Notes: a model not told the origin generated them from the sequence alone. 64,000 nt of DNA from Granulicella paludicola (GCF_025685545.1 NZ_JAGSYC010000026.1:992001-1056000); one strand, 5' to 3'; counted from the stretch's first letter, positions 8,499 to 17,656 are shown. Translations and numbers: made by a program.

Positions 8499-9710
8499 CT
8501 ATGGGTAGACCAACTGCTGAGCGCGAGCTCCGTTCGGAACCGAGGTGATGCACGAAGGCAAGGCCGAGGTGGGGAACGGTGTGTTCGCGATGGCTGTCAG
8601 TTGTCCGGTGTTCGGGCTGAGCTGGCCGCCGTCGATCGTGCTGTCCAGCTGGTTGGAGGTGTAAAGGTAGATACCCAGCGCCGGATCGATCGTGATGCAG
8701 GTCGGGCCGGTGTGAGTGGTGAAGTTGCCGACCGAAGCCGTGCCGCCAAGCGAACCGTCAGCCGAGGTCAACGAGTACGAGCTGACGCTGCTGCCGTTGT
8801 AGTTCGCTACGTACACATACTTGCCGCGCGGGTCGATGGTGATCGCCAGAGGAAAGGCGCCCGTGGTGTAGGGGCTGGAGTTCAGCGAGGTCAGAGCTCC
8901 CGCGGTTGTGCTGGCACCAATCGAGAAGCCGATGACTTCATTGGCTGCCTCGTCCGTCACGTACAGGTAACGACCGGTCGGATCGATAGCGAGGGCGCTA
9001 GGAGTGGTGCCGACCTTGGTGCCCGTGCAGGTGGTCGTGGTGCAGGTGTTGTTCGGCAGCAGCGTCAAGGCGCCGCTTGTAGTGTTCAGAGTGAAGCCGA
9101 TCAACTGACCCTGGGTTGCTTCCTGGTCCACGGCGTATACGAAGACGTTGCCGGAGACAGGGGCGCTAACGGCGACGCCTACCGGCGCGAGACCAAGGTT
9201 GTAGCTCGTCGGAGTGGCCAGCGTGCCATCGGTGTTGATCTTGAAGACTGCGACGCCGCCAGGTCCAGGTGCGTTCACGCTATAGGCAGCCTGGTAGCGG
9301 AAGGTCACGAAGAGGAACGAACTGGTGGAGTCGACTGTAGCGGAGGTGGGGTACGTATCGCCAGTGGGCAGGTTTGCCGTTGCGAGGCCGTAGATCTTGC
9401 CGTCGGTGCCGACCGAGAACGGCTCGACTGCTGACTGCTGGTTGCCGCTAACCGCGTAGACAAACTTGCCGTTCGGAGTCGAAACGATGGTGGCGGGGTT
9501 AGTGAACTGCGTCGTGAAGGGCGAACCTTCCAGCTGCGTCAGAATACCGCTCTGGTAGTCCACGCCATAGCCCGAGATGGCGCCAGTCGACGACGAGATC
9601 GAATAAACGTACGCCGCCGTATAGTCGCGGCTGCACGCGCTGATGCCCAGCGCCGCTGCCAATGAGGTTACCGCGGCCACTCCGGTGCGGATCATCGTAT
9701 TGAACTTCAT
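8499..9710 (-). CDS. Beta-propeller surface lipoprotein (lactonase/YncE-like)
   Basis: A 403-residue exported protein with an N-terminal signal peptide and lipobox (ISAC, lipidated Cys26). The rest is a run of beta-propeller blades with repeating motifs such as PTGRYLYVTDEA, PRGKYVYVANYN and LGIYLYTSNQL, and recurring GSPF and LxxIAID-type turns, as in the 6-phosphogluconolactonase-like (Lgl/YncE) family. It is likely anchored to the outer membrane and binds or processes an unknown ligand. It is a tandem paralogue of the next gene upstream, with the Cys at the same residue number. A catalytic lactonase role is not supported by anything seen here. Confidence 0.8.
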   Translation of the reverse strand: MKFNTMIRTGVAAVTSLAAALGISACSRDYTAAYVYSISSSTGAISGYGVDYQSGILTQLEGSPFTTQFTNPATIVSTPNGKFVYAVSGNQQSAVEPFSVGTDGKIYGLATANLPTGDTYPTSATVDSTSSFLFVTFRYQAAYSVNAPGPGGVAVFKINTDGTLATPTSYNLGLAPVGVAVSAPVSGNVFVYAVDQEATQGQLIGFTLNTTSGALTLLPNNTCTTTTCTGTKVGTTPSALAIDPTGRYLYVTDEAANEVIGFSIGASTTAGALTSLNSSPYTTGAFPLAITIDPRGKYVYVANYNGSSVSSYSLTSADGSLGGTASVGNFTTHTGPTCITIDPALGIYLYTSNQLDSTIDGGQLSPNTGQLTAIANTPFPTSALPSCITSVPNGARAQQLVYP

Positions 9711-9787
9711 GGGAGATCCCTTACATCGGGGCGCCGATGGCAGCCCCTGTTTTGAATGCCGGCCAGTTAGCCGGAAGATTAAGACTT

Positions 9788-9818
9788 ACCGGAGGGCCGC
9801 TTGCGCGAACCCTCCGGT
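9788..9818 (-). terminator. Hairpin between tandem propeller genes
   Basis: ACCGGAGGG at 9788-9796 pairs with CCCTCCGGT at 9810-9818. It follows the stop codon of the upstream propeller gene (9834) on the minus strand; no T-run is present. Confidence 0.5.
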
Positions 9819-9833
9819 GAGAGGGAGTAAGGC

Positions 9834-11099
9834 TTAGATCGTCGCTCCGCTGACGGCCAGGCAGGACGCTTCTCCCGTTGCAGTGAATGTCGACCCGCGG
9901 GGCAGAACCGTAATCAGGCCGGTGTTCGGATCAAGCCGCTTGCCGGTCACCGTGCCATCGTTATGGTTCGACGTGTACAGGTACTGGTTCGTGGGATCTT
10001 CCACCATGCAGACCGGACCGGAGCCGACCGTGAACGGCGATCCAGAGACCTCCTGCAGCTCCTGGTTGGTCGTGTTGATGGTGAAGACCGAAACCGAGCT
10101 GAAGGGCGTCGTGGACGTCGTGGAGGTGGTCGAGCTGTTCAGCACGTACAGGTACTTGTTCGTGCTGTCGATGAAGCTGTAGGTCGGGTTTGCGGTGCCG
10201 GTGCTGTCGGCCTTATTGCCGCCATTGACGGTGGTCAGGGCGCAGCTGCTGCCGACGGTGTAGCCCACGATGACGCCCGGCGTCTGCGACGCATCGGTGA
10301 GGTACAGCAGGCTGCCGGAGCCGTTGATCGACGTCACATTGCCGGTGGTCAACGGGAAGGTCTGGGTCGTCGTGAACCCGAGCTGGCCGCTGGTGCCGAA
10401 GACGTAGGGTGAGATCGTCTGGTTACCCGAGTTAACCGTGAAGAGGCAGCCCGAGAGCGTCTTCATCATGATCGGCTTCGGTCCAACCTCCCAGAAGGGG
10501 GTGTTGACGCTGTTGTACTGCGTCTGTGCGTTGGTGACCAGCGAGAGACGGCCGGTGTTCGAATCGCTCAGGAAGACGGTGATCGAGCCGTTGCCGTCGG
10601 TGTTTGGACCTGTGTAGGTCGTGGCTCCGGTCGCATTGGTGTTGCGGCTTGGGGAGTACTTGTCCAGCACGTAGAGGTAAGTACCCGTGGAGTCGAACTG
10701 CGCCCACATCGAGTTGTATCCCTGCGTTACATACTGCTGCTGGAAGGTGAGGGTGCCGTCTCCGCCTACGCTATACAGCGCTACGGTCTGGCTGGTGTTG
10801 GTTGCCGTGCCGCAGCCACTCGATGGGCAGGTGCCCTGGTTGATGACGTACACATAGCGTCCACCAGGCTTGACCACAATCGACACCGGCACGTTGCCGT
10901 TGCTGCCGAACGGAGATCCCTGCACGTTGGTCAGGTTACCCGTGTAGTCGTCGATCTTAAAGCCGACGATCTGGTTGTACTGCTGCCCAAGCACCCACAT
11001 GTAACCGATAGTGCCGCCGCCACAAGCCGTCATTCCCAGTCCAAGTGCCAACGATGCAAACATAGCCATCGCTAAACGGCGAAACAAACTCAACTTCAT
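9834..11099 (-). CDS. Beta-propeller surface lipoprotein, tandem paralogue
   Basis: A 421-residue lipoprotein (signal peptide, lipobox MTAC with Cys26) made of beta-propeller blades. Repeats such as PGGRYVYVINQG, STGTYLYVLDKY, STNKYLYVLNSS and PTNQYLYTSNHN are clear. It has the same build as the adjacent gene, so the two probably arose by duplication. A Ser/Thr-rich insertion (around residue 325) is encoded by near-repeat codons. Likely a surface-exposed protein of unknown ligand, in the lactonase-like beta-propeller superfamily. Confidence 0.8.
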   Translation of the reverse strand: MKLSLFRRLAMAMFASLALGLGMTACGGGTIGYMWVLGQQYNQIVGFKIDDYTGNLTNVQGSPFGSNGNVPVSIVVKPGGRYVYVINQGTCPSSGCGTATNTSQTVALYSVGGDGTLTFQQQYVTQGYNSMWAQFDSTGTYLYVLDKYSPSRNTNATGATTYTGPNTDGNGSITVFLSDSNTGRLSLVTNAQTQYNSVNTPFWEVGPKPIMMKTLSGCLFTVNSGNQTISPYVFGTSGQLGFTTTQTFPLTTGNVTSINGSGSLLYLTDASQTPGVIVGYTVGSSCALTTVNGGNKADSTGTANPTYSFIDSTNKYLYVLNSSTTSTTSTTPFSSVSVFTINTTNQELQEVSGSPFTVGSGPVCMVEDPTNQYLYTSNHNDGTVTGKRLDPNTGLITVLPRGSTFTATGEASCLAVSGATI

Positions 11100-11435
11100 G
11101 CGCTTCCTTTATCACCCGAATTCGTCCGACTGTTGCCAGTTCGTGAGAGACGGGGAACCCTGTCTTTGTATTCAGCGCCGGAGCGCGGAGAGGAGTACAA
11201 ACCTTCCCATGATTGTAGAAGGTAGTGGCGGTTTCCGCCACCGTAGAGCGTGGTTTCGCACTCCCATGTGCCCAAGCTGTATCTCAACCGGGCGGCGAGT
11301 CGATTGCAGCCGGTTACGGAAAGTTACCCCTTGGACTCTGGCAAAGGGCGGTGGGGTAGCAGATTGCCCTAGAAAATTGCCCTAGAAAAACTCGATGGCA
11401 GGGGGGTTAATGAGGACCATCGGGCAGCCCCAGAG
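11100..11435. other. Intergenic region upstream of the propeller gene
   Basis: About 335 bp without a convincing gene. It should hold the promoter of the minus-strand propeller gene. A short hairpin (GTGGCGG, TTT, CCGCCAC) lies near 11225-11241. Nothing else was recognised. Confidence 0.4.
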
Positions 11436-11478
11436 CAACAAAACGCCCCGGAGGATATCTCCGGGGCGTTTTGTTGCT
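11434..11478. terminator. Perfect 20-bp bidirectional terminator
   Basis: 11434-11453 is the exact reverse complement of 11459-11478 with a 5-nt loop. The GC core is bordered by AAAA/TTTT, so it can work on both strands. It lies just downstream of the M13 peptidase on the minus strand. Confidence 0.88.
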
Positions 11479-11493
11479 GGCTACGAAGGGTGG

Positions 11494-13611
11494 TTACCAG
11501 GTACGGCAGCCCCCGCTGGCGGGCATCATCGGCTGGCCGACCTTGCAGCCGAACGCCTTGCCGAACTCGTCGAAGTTCTGCACGGTGCCCTTGACGCGCC
11601 ACTCGCCTGAGCTGTGCGGATCCGTCTTGGCCGACACGCGGGCGGCCTGCTCCGTCTTGTTCTCGCACCAGATTTGACCGAAGGCAAGGAAGAACCGCTG
11701 TGCCGGGGTGTAGCCGTCCCGAGTGCCGTCGATCTTCAGCGGCTCGGTCTTCTCGTTCATCGCCGTGGGGTTGTTCAGCACCTGCATCAGCGCCTGATAG
11801 GCGATGCGGATACCGCCGTTGTCTGCCGTGTTCTCGCCGAGCGTCAGATGTCCGTTCAGGTTCTGACCGGGTGCGACCTCGAAGCCGTCGTACTCCTTGG
11901 CGGTGCATTCGGTGCGCTCTTCGAACTTCTTCTTGTCCTCATCCGTCCACCACTGGCGAACGTTGCCGTGCAGATCGTACTTGGAGCCCTGATCGTCGAA
12001 GCCGTGGGTCATCTCATGGCCGATCACGACGCCAATGCCGCCGAAGTTCACCGCTGCATCCAGGTTGTTGTCATAGAACGGCGGCTGCAGAATGCCGGCA
12101 GGGAAGTTGATGTTGTTCTGCGGAGGGTTGTAGTAGGCGTTCACGGTCGGCGGCGTCATGCCCCACTCGGTAGGATCGACTGGCTTGCCGAACTTGGCGA
12201 GATTGCGCTTGCGCTCATAGCCGCCAGCCCGCGTTACGTTGCCCAGCAAGTCGTCGCGCTTCACCTCTATGGACGAGTAATCCTTCCAGTGGTCGGGGTA
12301 GCCGATCTTGTCGGTAATCGCGTCGAGCTTCTTGCGAGCCTCGACCTTGGTCTCGTCCGACATCCAGGGCAGCGTCTTCAGGTCGGCAGCCATCGCGGCC
12401 TCCAGAGCCTTGATGAGCTTTTCCATGTTGTCCTTGGCGGAGGGCGGGAAGTTCTGCTTGACCCAGTCCTGCCCGACAGCTTCGCCCAGCGCCTGGTCGG
12501 TCATGCGGGTGCAACGCTTCCAGCGCGGCTGCTCTTCCTTCTGACCGTTCAGTGTCTTGTTGAAAAAGTCGAAGTTCTCTTCCTCGAAGGGTTTGCTCAG
12601 CAGCGTTGCCGAGCCGTGGACGGCGTGCCAGCGGAGGTAGCTCTTGATGGCCGACAGCGTACCGTGCTGCAACTCATATTCGACCGTCGTCACGTACTGT
12701 GGAGAGCTGACGTTGAGTGTCTTCGCGGGCAGGTCGATGTCTTTCAAATAAACCGACCAGTTGTAGTCGGGGCTCAGCTTTTCGAGCTCGGCCACCGTCA
12801 TGACGTGATAACGCTTGGCCGGATCGCGCATCTCCACGCGGTCCATGGAGCCTCGCGCGAGTTCTGTCTCGATCCAGAGGGTGTTTGAGGCCTCGAGCAG
12901 TGCTTGCTCCGGGGTATCGCCCAGCAGCACGAACATCTTCTGCATGTGATCCATGTACTGCTCGCGGATCTTCTTGTAGCGCGGCGTCTGGTTCAGGTAA
13001 TAGTCGCGGTCAGGCAAGGAAAGTCCGCCCTGGCCGGTGCCTGCGATCTGCTGTGAGCTGTCCTTCTGGTCCTGCTGGATGCCGACGTTGAAGAACGCCG
13101 AGCCGCCGCGGCGGTCCTGCTTTGCGTTGTACTCCGCGAGGTCGTGGATCGAGCGGATTTGGGCGATAGCGTCGAGTTGCGGCTTCAGAGCCTTCGCTCC
13201 GATCTTATCGACAGTTGTGGTATCCATGCAGGCTTCAAAGTAATCGCCGTACTGCTTCTGCAGCGGGCTTTTTGGGTTATCGGCAGCGGCCTTCAGCTCA
13301 CTGTAGAGCGAGTAGTTGTTGTAGTCGGCGAGCTCGTTGAAGCGGCCCCAGCGGACCTGGTCGGACGGAATAGGATTGTTCTTGCGCCAGTTGCCGCAGG
13401 CGTACTGGTAGAAGTCGACGCAAGGATCGACGGTCTTATCGACCGAGGTCAGGTCGAACATCAGCGGCTTCTTCGGAGCCGCAGTCGGGACATCCGCCAT
13501 GCCGGGCAGGCTGATGCTGTCATCGGAGAGCAGGTTCTGGGCGGAACAATTGGCTGCAAAAAAGCCAACGCTCGCCGCCACCATGGCGGACGCGAAGAAA
13601 AAGGTGCGCAT
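11494..13611 (-). CDS. Secreted M13-family zinc metallopeptidase (neprilysin/PepO-like)
   Basis: Exported zinc endopeptidase of the neprilysin family acting on short peptides in the periplasm or outside. The protein (705 aa) has a signal peptide and the M13 N-terminal block (PCVDFYQYACGNW near residue 62). The zinc site is GHEMTHGFDDQG at about residues 531-542, the third ligand in GENTADNGG near 592, NAYYNPP-type substrate block near 500, and the C-terminal CRTW that is diagnostic of the family. All catalytic residues are present. It stands alone with its own strong terminator downstream. Confidence 0.95.
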   Translation of the reverse strand: MRTFFFASAMVAASVGFFAANCSAQNLLSDDSISLPGMADVPTAAPKKPLMFDLTSVDKTVDPCVDFYQYACGNWRKNNPIPSDQVRWGRFNELADYNNYSLYSELKAAADNPKSPLQKQYGDYFEACMDTTTVDKIGAKALKPQLDAIAQIRSIHDLAEYNAKQDRRGGSAFFNVGIQQDQKDSSQQIAGTGQGGLSLPDRDYYLNQTPRYKKIREQYMDHMQKMFVLLGDTPEQALLEASNTLWIETELARGSMDRVEMRDPAKRYHVMTVAELEKLSPDYNWSVYLKDIDLPAKTLNVSSPQYVTTVEYELQHGTLSAIKSYLRWHAVHGSATLLSKPFEEENFDFFNKTLNGQKEEQPRWKRCTRMTDQALGEAVGQDWVKQNFPPSAKDNMEKLIKALEAAMAADLKTLPWMSDETKVEARKKLDAITDKIGYPDHWKDYSSIEVKRDDLLGNVTRAGGYERKRNLAKFGKPVDPTEWGMTPPTVNAYYNPPQNNINFPAGILQPPFYDNNLDAAVNFGGIGVVIGHEMTHGFDDQGSKYDLHGNVRQWWTDEDKKKFEERTECTAKEYDGFEVAPGQNLNGHLTLGENTADNGGIRIAYQALMQVLNNPTAMNEKTEPLKIDGTRDGYTPAQRFFLAFGQIWCENKTEQAARVSAKTDPHSSGEWRVKGTVQNFDEFGKAFGCKVGQPMMPASGGCRTW

Positions 13612-13704
13612 AAGACTCCTGGTTCAAGAAAAGTGGCTCTGGAGGTAACGATACCCGTCAGCCCGCTTGATATGTAGCTTTAGGGCGTATACGTTTTCAC
13701 TGGC

Positions 13705-14790
13705 CTAAAAGACCCGCAGGTGAATCTCGAGGTACTTTTTCGGGTCCTGACGGACGGCCTTTACCAGGTCGTTGCTGGAGGTCAGGAGATTGTCCAGGTT
13801 GTTGTACACACGGTCATCTGTAGCAAACTTGCCGAGAGAACCTTTGCCACTGTTCACATTGCCGAGCAGCACATCGAGCTTCGTGACGGTATTGTTCAAC
13901 TTCGTCGCGAAGGCCGGGTCTTTGGTCAGCAAACCGAGCGCGCCTTTACCCGCATCGGCCTCAGCCATCAGCGAGTTCGCGTGCTTCAGGGTCGAGTTCA
14001 GGTTGTCGTACAGGGACTCGTCCTTCAGCAGCTTGCCCGCCGTGCCTTTGCCGCTGTTCAGGTCGGTCGCAATCGTGTCGAGCTTGGTCGCCGTGTCGTT
14101 CAGCTTGTTGTATAAATCGTCGTCGTGGGTCAGCTTGCCGATCGAGCCCTTGCCGCTGTTGATCGCTGCCACCAGATTGCGGACTTCAGCGGCCGTATCG
14201 TCCAGCTTGTTGTAGAGCGCCGGGTCGCCGATCAACTTGCCTGCAGTTCCCTTGCCCGAGATGATGGCGTCCTCGATCACGCCGAGTTTCTTCACGATCT
14301 CATCGGCGTCCTGCACGGTGCCCTGACCGGTTTTGATGAAGTCGTTCAGACTACCGGAGGAAGCAGTGTGCAGCTCATCGCCGGTTTCGATCGATGCGCC
14401 GTTCGCCTGCTTGCTGTTCAGGTCAAGTACGGTGTCGCCCAGCACGCCAACGGTTGATAGCGATGCCGTTGTGTCTTTGTGGACGTCGACCTGGTACTTC
14501 GGATCGATCTTCATCGTGACCTTGACTGGTGTCAACTTATGGGCGGCATCCGTCGCGATGGTCACATGTGTGACCTCTCCGATCGTTACACCTTCGAGGT
14601 CTACAGGGGCGCCGACCTTCAATCCACCGGAGTTGTCGAAGTAGGTGTGAACGATAATCTTGTGGCTGAAGACGCTCATGCCGGAGGCGCTGGTCATGGC
14701 GAAGAGCAGGATGCACAGCAAGGTAACCGAGACGAACACGATTACGCCCACTTTCAGCTGCGACCACTTCACTTCCTGCTGACTCGGCAT
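13705..14790 (-). CDS. MCE/MlaD-type lipid-binding protein with C-terminal repeats
   Basis: Inner-membrane anchored MCE protein of the Mla-type phospholipid transport systems. Starting at ATG 14790 (GGGGAAAG upstream) gives 361 aa: one N-terminal transmembrane helix (residues 13-31), an MCE domain with NSGGLKVGAPVDLEGVTIG near residue 48, then a long periplasmic tail. The tail carries about five degenerate repeats of roughly 37 residues built on GKGxxGKLxxDxxLYxxLN. The ATPase and permease partners (MlaE/MlaF) are not next to it; acpS lies immediately upstream. A longer frame to 14955 exists but reads as spurious. Confidence 0.85.
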   Translation of the reverse strand: MPSQQEVKWSQLKVGVIVFVSVTLLCILLFAMTSASGMSVFSHKIIVHTYFDNSGGLKVGAPVDLEGVTIGEVTHVTIATDAAHKLTPVKVTMKIDPKYQVDVHKDTTASLSTVGVLGDTVLDLNSKQANGASIETGDELHTASSGSLNDFIKTGQGTVQDADEIVKKLGVIEDAIISGKGTAGKLIGDPALYNKLDDTAAEVRNLVAAINSGKGSIGKLTHDDDLYNKLNDTATKLDTIATDLNSGKGTAGKLLKDESLYDNLNSTLKHANSLMAEADAGKGALGLLTKDPAFATKLNNTVTKLDVLLGNVNSGKGSLGKFATDDRVYNNLDNLLTSSNDLVKAVRQDPKKYLEIHLRVF

Positions 14791-14967
14791 AGCTTTCCCC
14801 TTTGACCCTGCAAGCTCTCTGCGCGTCGGCATCGCGCAAACTGATTTTCTCGTGCGTGGCTCCATCGTATCAGCCGCTGACTTGGTGCTGGAGCCAGCGA
14901 ATGTCTCGGGTTTGCCGTGCCATATGAGATGTCTGTGCGGCCTGCTTAGACGCACGAACCATTCGAA

Positions 14968-15345
14968 CTAATCCTCCGCCACCACAATGGCGATAGAGGT
15001 AGTGCGGGAGTGAGAGAGACTGAGAGACATCTTCTTGATGCCCATCCGGGCACCGATCTCAGCGGCTCGACCGTGCAGAAAGAGTTCAGGGCGCTGACCC
15101 GGTTGGCGGCGCACCTCGAACTCGCGCCAGTTCACGCCGCGGCTGATGCCGGTGCCGAGCGCTTTGGCCCCGGCTTCTTTGGCAGCAAATCGCGCGGCGA
15201 GGCTTTCGGCGAAGTTCTTTCGGGCCATGCAGTACGCAATCTCACCGGGGGTGTAGACGCGGGCCAGGAAGCCCTCGCCGAAACGGTCGTAGCTGTGCTG
15301 GATGCGCTCGATCTCGATCAGATCGGTGCCAACTCCCAAGATCAA
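14968..15345 (-). CDS. acpS: Holo-[acyl-carrier-protein] synthase
   Basis: Transfers 4'-phosphopantetheine from CoA to acyl carrier protein for fatty acid synthesis; cytoplasmic. Length of 125 aa is typical. Motifs: GVGTDLIEIERI at the N-terminus with the metal-binding Asp, FAAKEAGAKALGTG near residue 54, and the SLSLSHSRTTSIAIV end block. It lies 177 bp upstream of the MlaD-like gene on the same strand. Confidence 0.93.
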   Translation of the reverse strand: MILGVGTDLIEIERIQHSYDRFGEGFLARVYTPGEIAYCMARKNFAESLAARFAAKEAGAKALGTGISRGVNWREFEVRRQPGQRPELFLHGRAAEIGARMGIKKMSLSLSHSRTTSIAIVVAED

Positions 15346-15652
15346 GGCAACTCCTCCGGTGGTACCGCAGTCTGACTAACAGAACTTCTCGCATCGAAGA
15401 ACATCGCTCGTCGACCTATCGGGCCATCCGTTTCTCAGCAGTAAGTGTACGGTGTGGTGCCTCTTTAGGGGTATAGCAAGAGCGTCGCGGTGTATACCGC
15501 GGAAGGAACAGACGTATGACAATCAGAGTTTAAGCGTTGCTGGCTGGGACGAACCGGACCTTACAACGTTTTCTGATGTGATCTGCGTTCGGGCTCCCTT
15601 TGATCGGCGTGTATCAGGGCCTGATCGACGATCTCAAGATTGGACTGCAGCC
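15346..15652. other. Divergent intergenic region with a palindrome
   Basis: About 307 bp between acpS (minus) and a hypothetical gene (plus). It holds a 16-nt interrupted palindrome, CGCGGT-GTAT-ACCGCG, at 15486-15501, followed by AAGGA and a six-codon open frame. It could be an operator or leader, but nothing confirms this. Confidence 0.35.
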
Positions 15653-16066
15653 ATGACTTCCTTACCGCTTCCTTATGCCTCTCTGCTCTCTCCCAGTGAA
15701 CCGTCGCAGCGCGTTGACCTGCGCTGCGTAAGCTATGGTGATCGCTCCATGGTGCTCAGCGACCTGCTGCAGGCCATGGACGCGTGCGGCTGCTGGGTGC
15801 AGTCGCGCCGCGCTACATCGGACTCGCAGGTGGAGATTTACTTTGGCGCCATGCTGGGCGCGGCGGATGAAGTTTACGGTGGTCTGGTGAGCGTTGGTAT
15901 TGAGATGCCGCGTGACAGTCACCAAGCGCTGACCTGGCTGTGTACGCTGCGTCGCCATCGCAAGGACGCAGTCATTGCGACGCGCACCGTCTCGATCCGC
16001 ATGGAGATGAGCTTCCTGATCGACGAGCCGGAGGAGATGGGCTTCATTTCAGCGGGCCTTGCCTAA
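15653..16066 (+). CDS. Conserved hypothetical protein
   Basis: A 137-residue protein with no signal peptide or membrane helix. It starts at ATG 15653; a longer upstream frame has no better start. The composition is mixed alpha/beta, with VDLRCVSYGDRSMVLSDLL near residue 21 and an acidic C-terminus. No family was recognised. It lies 47 bp upstream of the ATPase gene on the same strand and could be co-transcribed with it. Confidence 0.55.
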   Translation: MTSLPLPYASLLSPSEPSQRVDLRCVSYGDRSMVLSDLLQAMDACGCWVQSRRATSDSQVEIYFGAMLGAADEVYGGLVSVGIEMPRDSHQALTWLCTLRRHRKDAVIATRTVSIRMEMSFLIDEPEEMGFISAGLA

Positions 16067-16113
16067 GGCGCTGTCCGCTGGGAGAGTTCGGGTGGGATAG
16101 ACTGAGGAAGTCT

Positions 16114-16815
16114 ATGCAGCCCATCATCGTAGCGGAAAACCTCGGCAAAACGTATCGCTCCGGCAAGCTTGAAGTTCCAGCTCTGCGGAATGTCACCTTC
16201 AGCGTAGACCCTGGCGAGTTTGTCGCGATTGTGGGACCTTCGGGATCCGGCAAATCCACTCTCTTTTACGTTCTGGGCGGCTTAACTTCGGCAACGCACG
16301 GTTCGCTGACGATTCAGGGTAAGGATTTCTCCCGTTTGAACGATGCGCAGCGCACAAGTTTGCGGCGTTCACAGATTGGGTTTGTCTTCCAGCGCTTCAA
16401 CCTGCTGCCGACGATCTCCGCCGCTGCCAATATCGAGCTGGCTCATGACATTGCAGCTACGGGCAAGCCTTTCGATAAGGCGCTGATGGAACATCTCAGC
16501 AAGCTTTTGAAGATCGAAGGTCGTTTGCAGCACCGTCCGAACGAGCTTTCCGGAGGCGAGCAGCAGCGCGTGGCGATCGCGCGTGCGCTGATTACGCGCC
16601 CGGCGATTTTGCTGGCGGATGAACCGACAGGCAATCTCGACACACAGAATTCGGATGCGGTGCTCGAGATGCTGAAGAACTCCAGCCGCGAGATGAACCA
16701 AACGGTGCTGATGATTACGCATAACCCTGAAGCGGCGCGTATCGCCGACCGGATTCTACATATGCGGGATGGGCAGATCACGCACATAGAGCAAGGGAGT
16801 CGGCGGGTGGTTTAG
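16114..16815 (+). CDS. ABC transporter ATP-binding protein (LolD/MacB/FtsE-like)
   Basis: A 233-residue nucleotide-binding subunit. Walker A GPSGSGKST is near residue 39, the Q-loop in GFVFQRFNLLP near 92, signature LSGGEQQR near 145, Walker B ILLADEPTGNLD near 167 and the H-switch MITHNPEAA near 200. The ELSGGEQQRVAIARAL block and DEPTGNLD are typical of the LolD/MacB/FtsE branch, which handles lipoprotein release, macrolide or peptide export, or cell division. No permease gene is adjacent, so the partner is elsewhere. ATG 16114 is preceded by GAGGAAG. Confidence 0.88.
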   Translation: MQPIIVAENLGKTYRSGKLEVPALRNVTFSVDPGEFVAIVGPSGSGKSTLFYVLGGLTSATHGSLTIQGKDFSRLNDAQRTSLRRSQIGFVFQRFNLLPTISAAANIELAHDIAATGKPFDKALMEHLSKLLKIEGRLQHRPNELSGGEQQRVAIARALITRPAILLADEPTGNLDTQNSDAVLEMLKNSSREMNQTVLMITHNPEAARIADRILHMRDGQITHIEQGSRRVV

Positions 16816-16908
16816 GTCACCCCCCTCCCCCCTGACTTAGGTATCCAAAGTCTTCATTCGAGGCTGGTTAAGTCGATACGCAAGGCGTCAGGAGCCGAGT
16901 CTAAAAAG

Positions 16909-16952
16909 AAGAGAGCCGCAACGGTTTATGCCGTTAGAGGCTCTCTTTGTTC
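16909..16952 (+). terminator. Terminator after the ABC ATPase gene
   Basis: AAGAGAGCC at 16909-16917 pairs with GGCTCTCTT at 16939-16947, with a further CGG/CCG inside the loop, and is followed by a T-rich tail. Confidence 0.75.
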
Positions 16953-17312
16953 TCTATTTCCAGTATAGCGAATGCGGAGGGGTAAACATGCAATTGATTT
17001 GTGTGTGAAAACCCGCGTGTTTATTGGGGATTTCTGTTTCGAGGGGTGCCTGGGGGCTTGACAGGATTTCGGGGTGAGGCAAGCTTCGGGCTCCCGTGAT
17101 CACGATCAAACGTTCATGGACGGGGGCATCCCAAGCCCGCTTCCGAGGCTGGCGGTCGCGCTCGCGCGCGATGCCCCCCTTAGCGACGATACAGCCGTCG
17201 CGAAGATGCGGCACCCGGCGGCTGAGGAGTATGAAATTAAGATGTACACAGCTTCGGGACGCAGTATGCTTGGCAACCAGCAACGCTATTTCTGCCAGGA
17301 GACTTTTTCGAT
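16953..17312. other. Intergenic region with a GC-rich inverted repeat
   Basis: About 360 bp without a convincing gene. A 9-bp inverted repeat, GGGGGCATC at 17122-17130 and GATGCCCCC at 17170-17178, surrounds a GC-rich stretch with smaller internal complements; it could be RNA structure. The promoter of the helix-hairpin-helix gene is expected at the right end. Confidence 0.35.
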
Positions 17313-17630
17313 ATGAACGCCGTTCGCCGCATCCTCGCCCTTGCCGCCCTTGCTACTGCAACTACGTTTGCGATCGCTCAGCCTTTTGCGGTTGCCGCTC
17401 CTGCCGTTGTGACCTTGTCTGCTCCGGCGCCGGGTGCACCTATGCTGCTGGACATCAATACCGCGACGGCGGACCAACTGGCAGCGCTGCCGGGCATCGG
17501 TAAGGTGTACTCGGCGAAGATCATTGCTGGCCGTCCCTATACGGCGAAGACGCAGCTGGTTTCGAAGGGCATCCTTCCGCAGGCCACATATAACAAGATC
17601 CAAGCGCAGATTATCGCCAAGCAGAAGTAG
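17313..17630 (+). CDS. Secreted helix-hairpin-helix protein (ComEA-like)
   Basis: A 105-residue protein with a signal peptide (cleavage likely after an Ala-rich stretch near residue 29) and one C-terminal helix-hairpin-helix DNA-binding unit. The typical sequence [18 protein letters not shown] lies near residues 47-64, followed by a second HhH. ComEA proteins bind incoming DNA in the periplasm during natural transformation. No other com gene is next to it, so competence is only a possibility. Short ComEA-like orphans with a structural role are also known. Confidence 0.8.
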   Translation: MNAVRRILALAALATATTFAIAQPFAVAAPAVVTLSAPAPGAPMLLDINTATADQLAALPGIGKVYSAKIIAGRPYTAKTQLVSKGILPQATYNKIQAQIIAKQK

Positions 17631-17656
17631 TCAGCTTCAAGAAATTCTTCGCTGAG

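Noticed and set aside
11614-12888. A 424-codon frame opposite the M13 peptidase
   Set aside because: Antisense to a peptidase with a complete zinc site.
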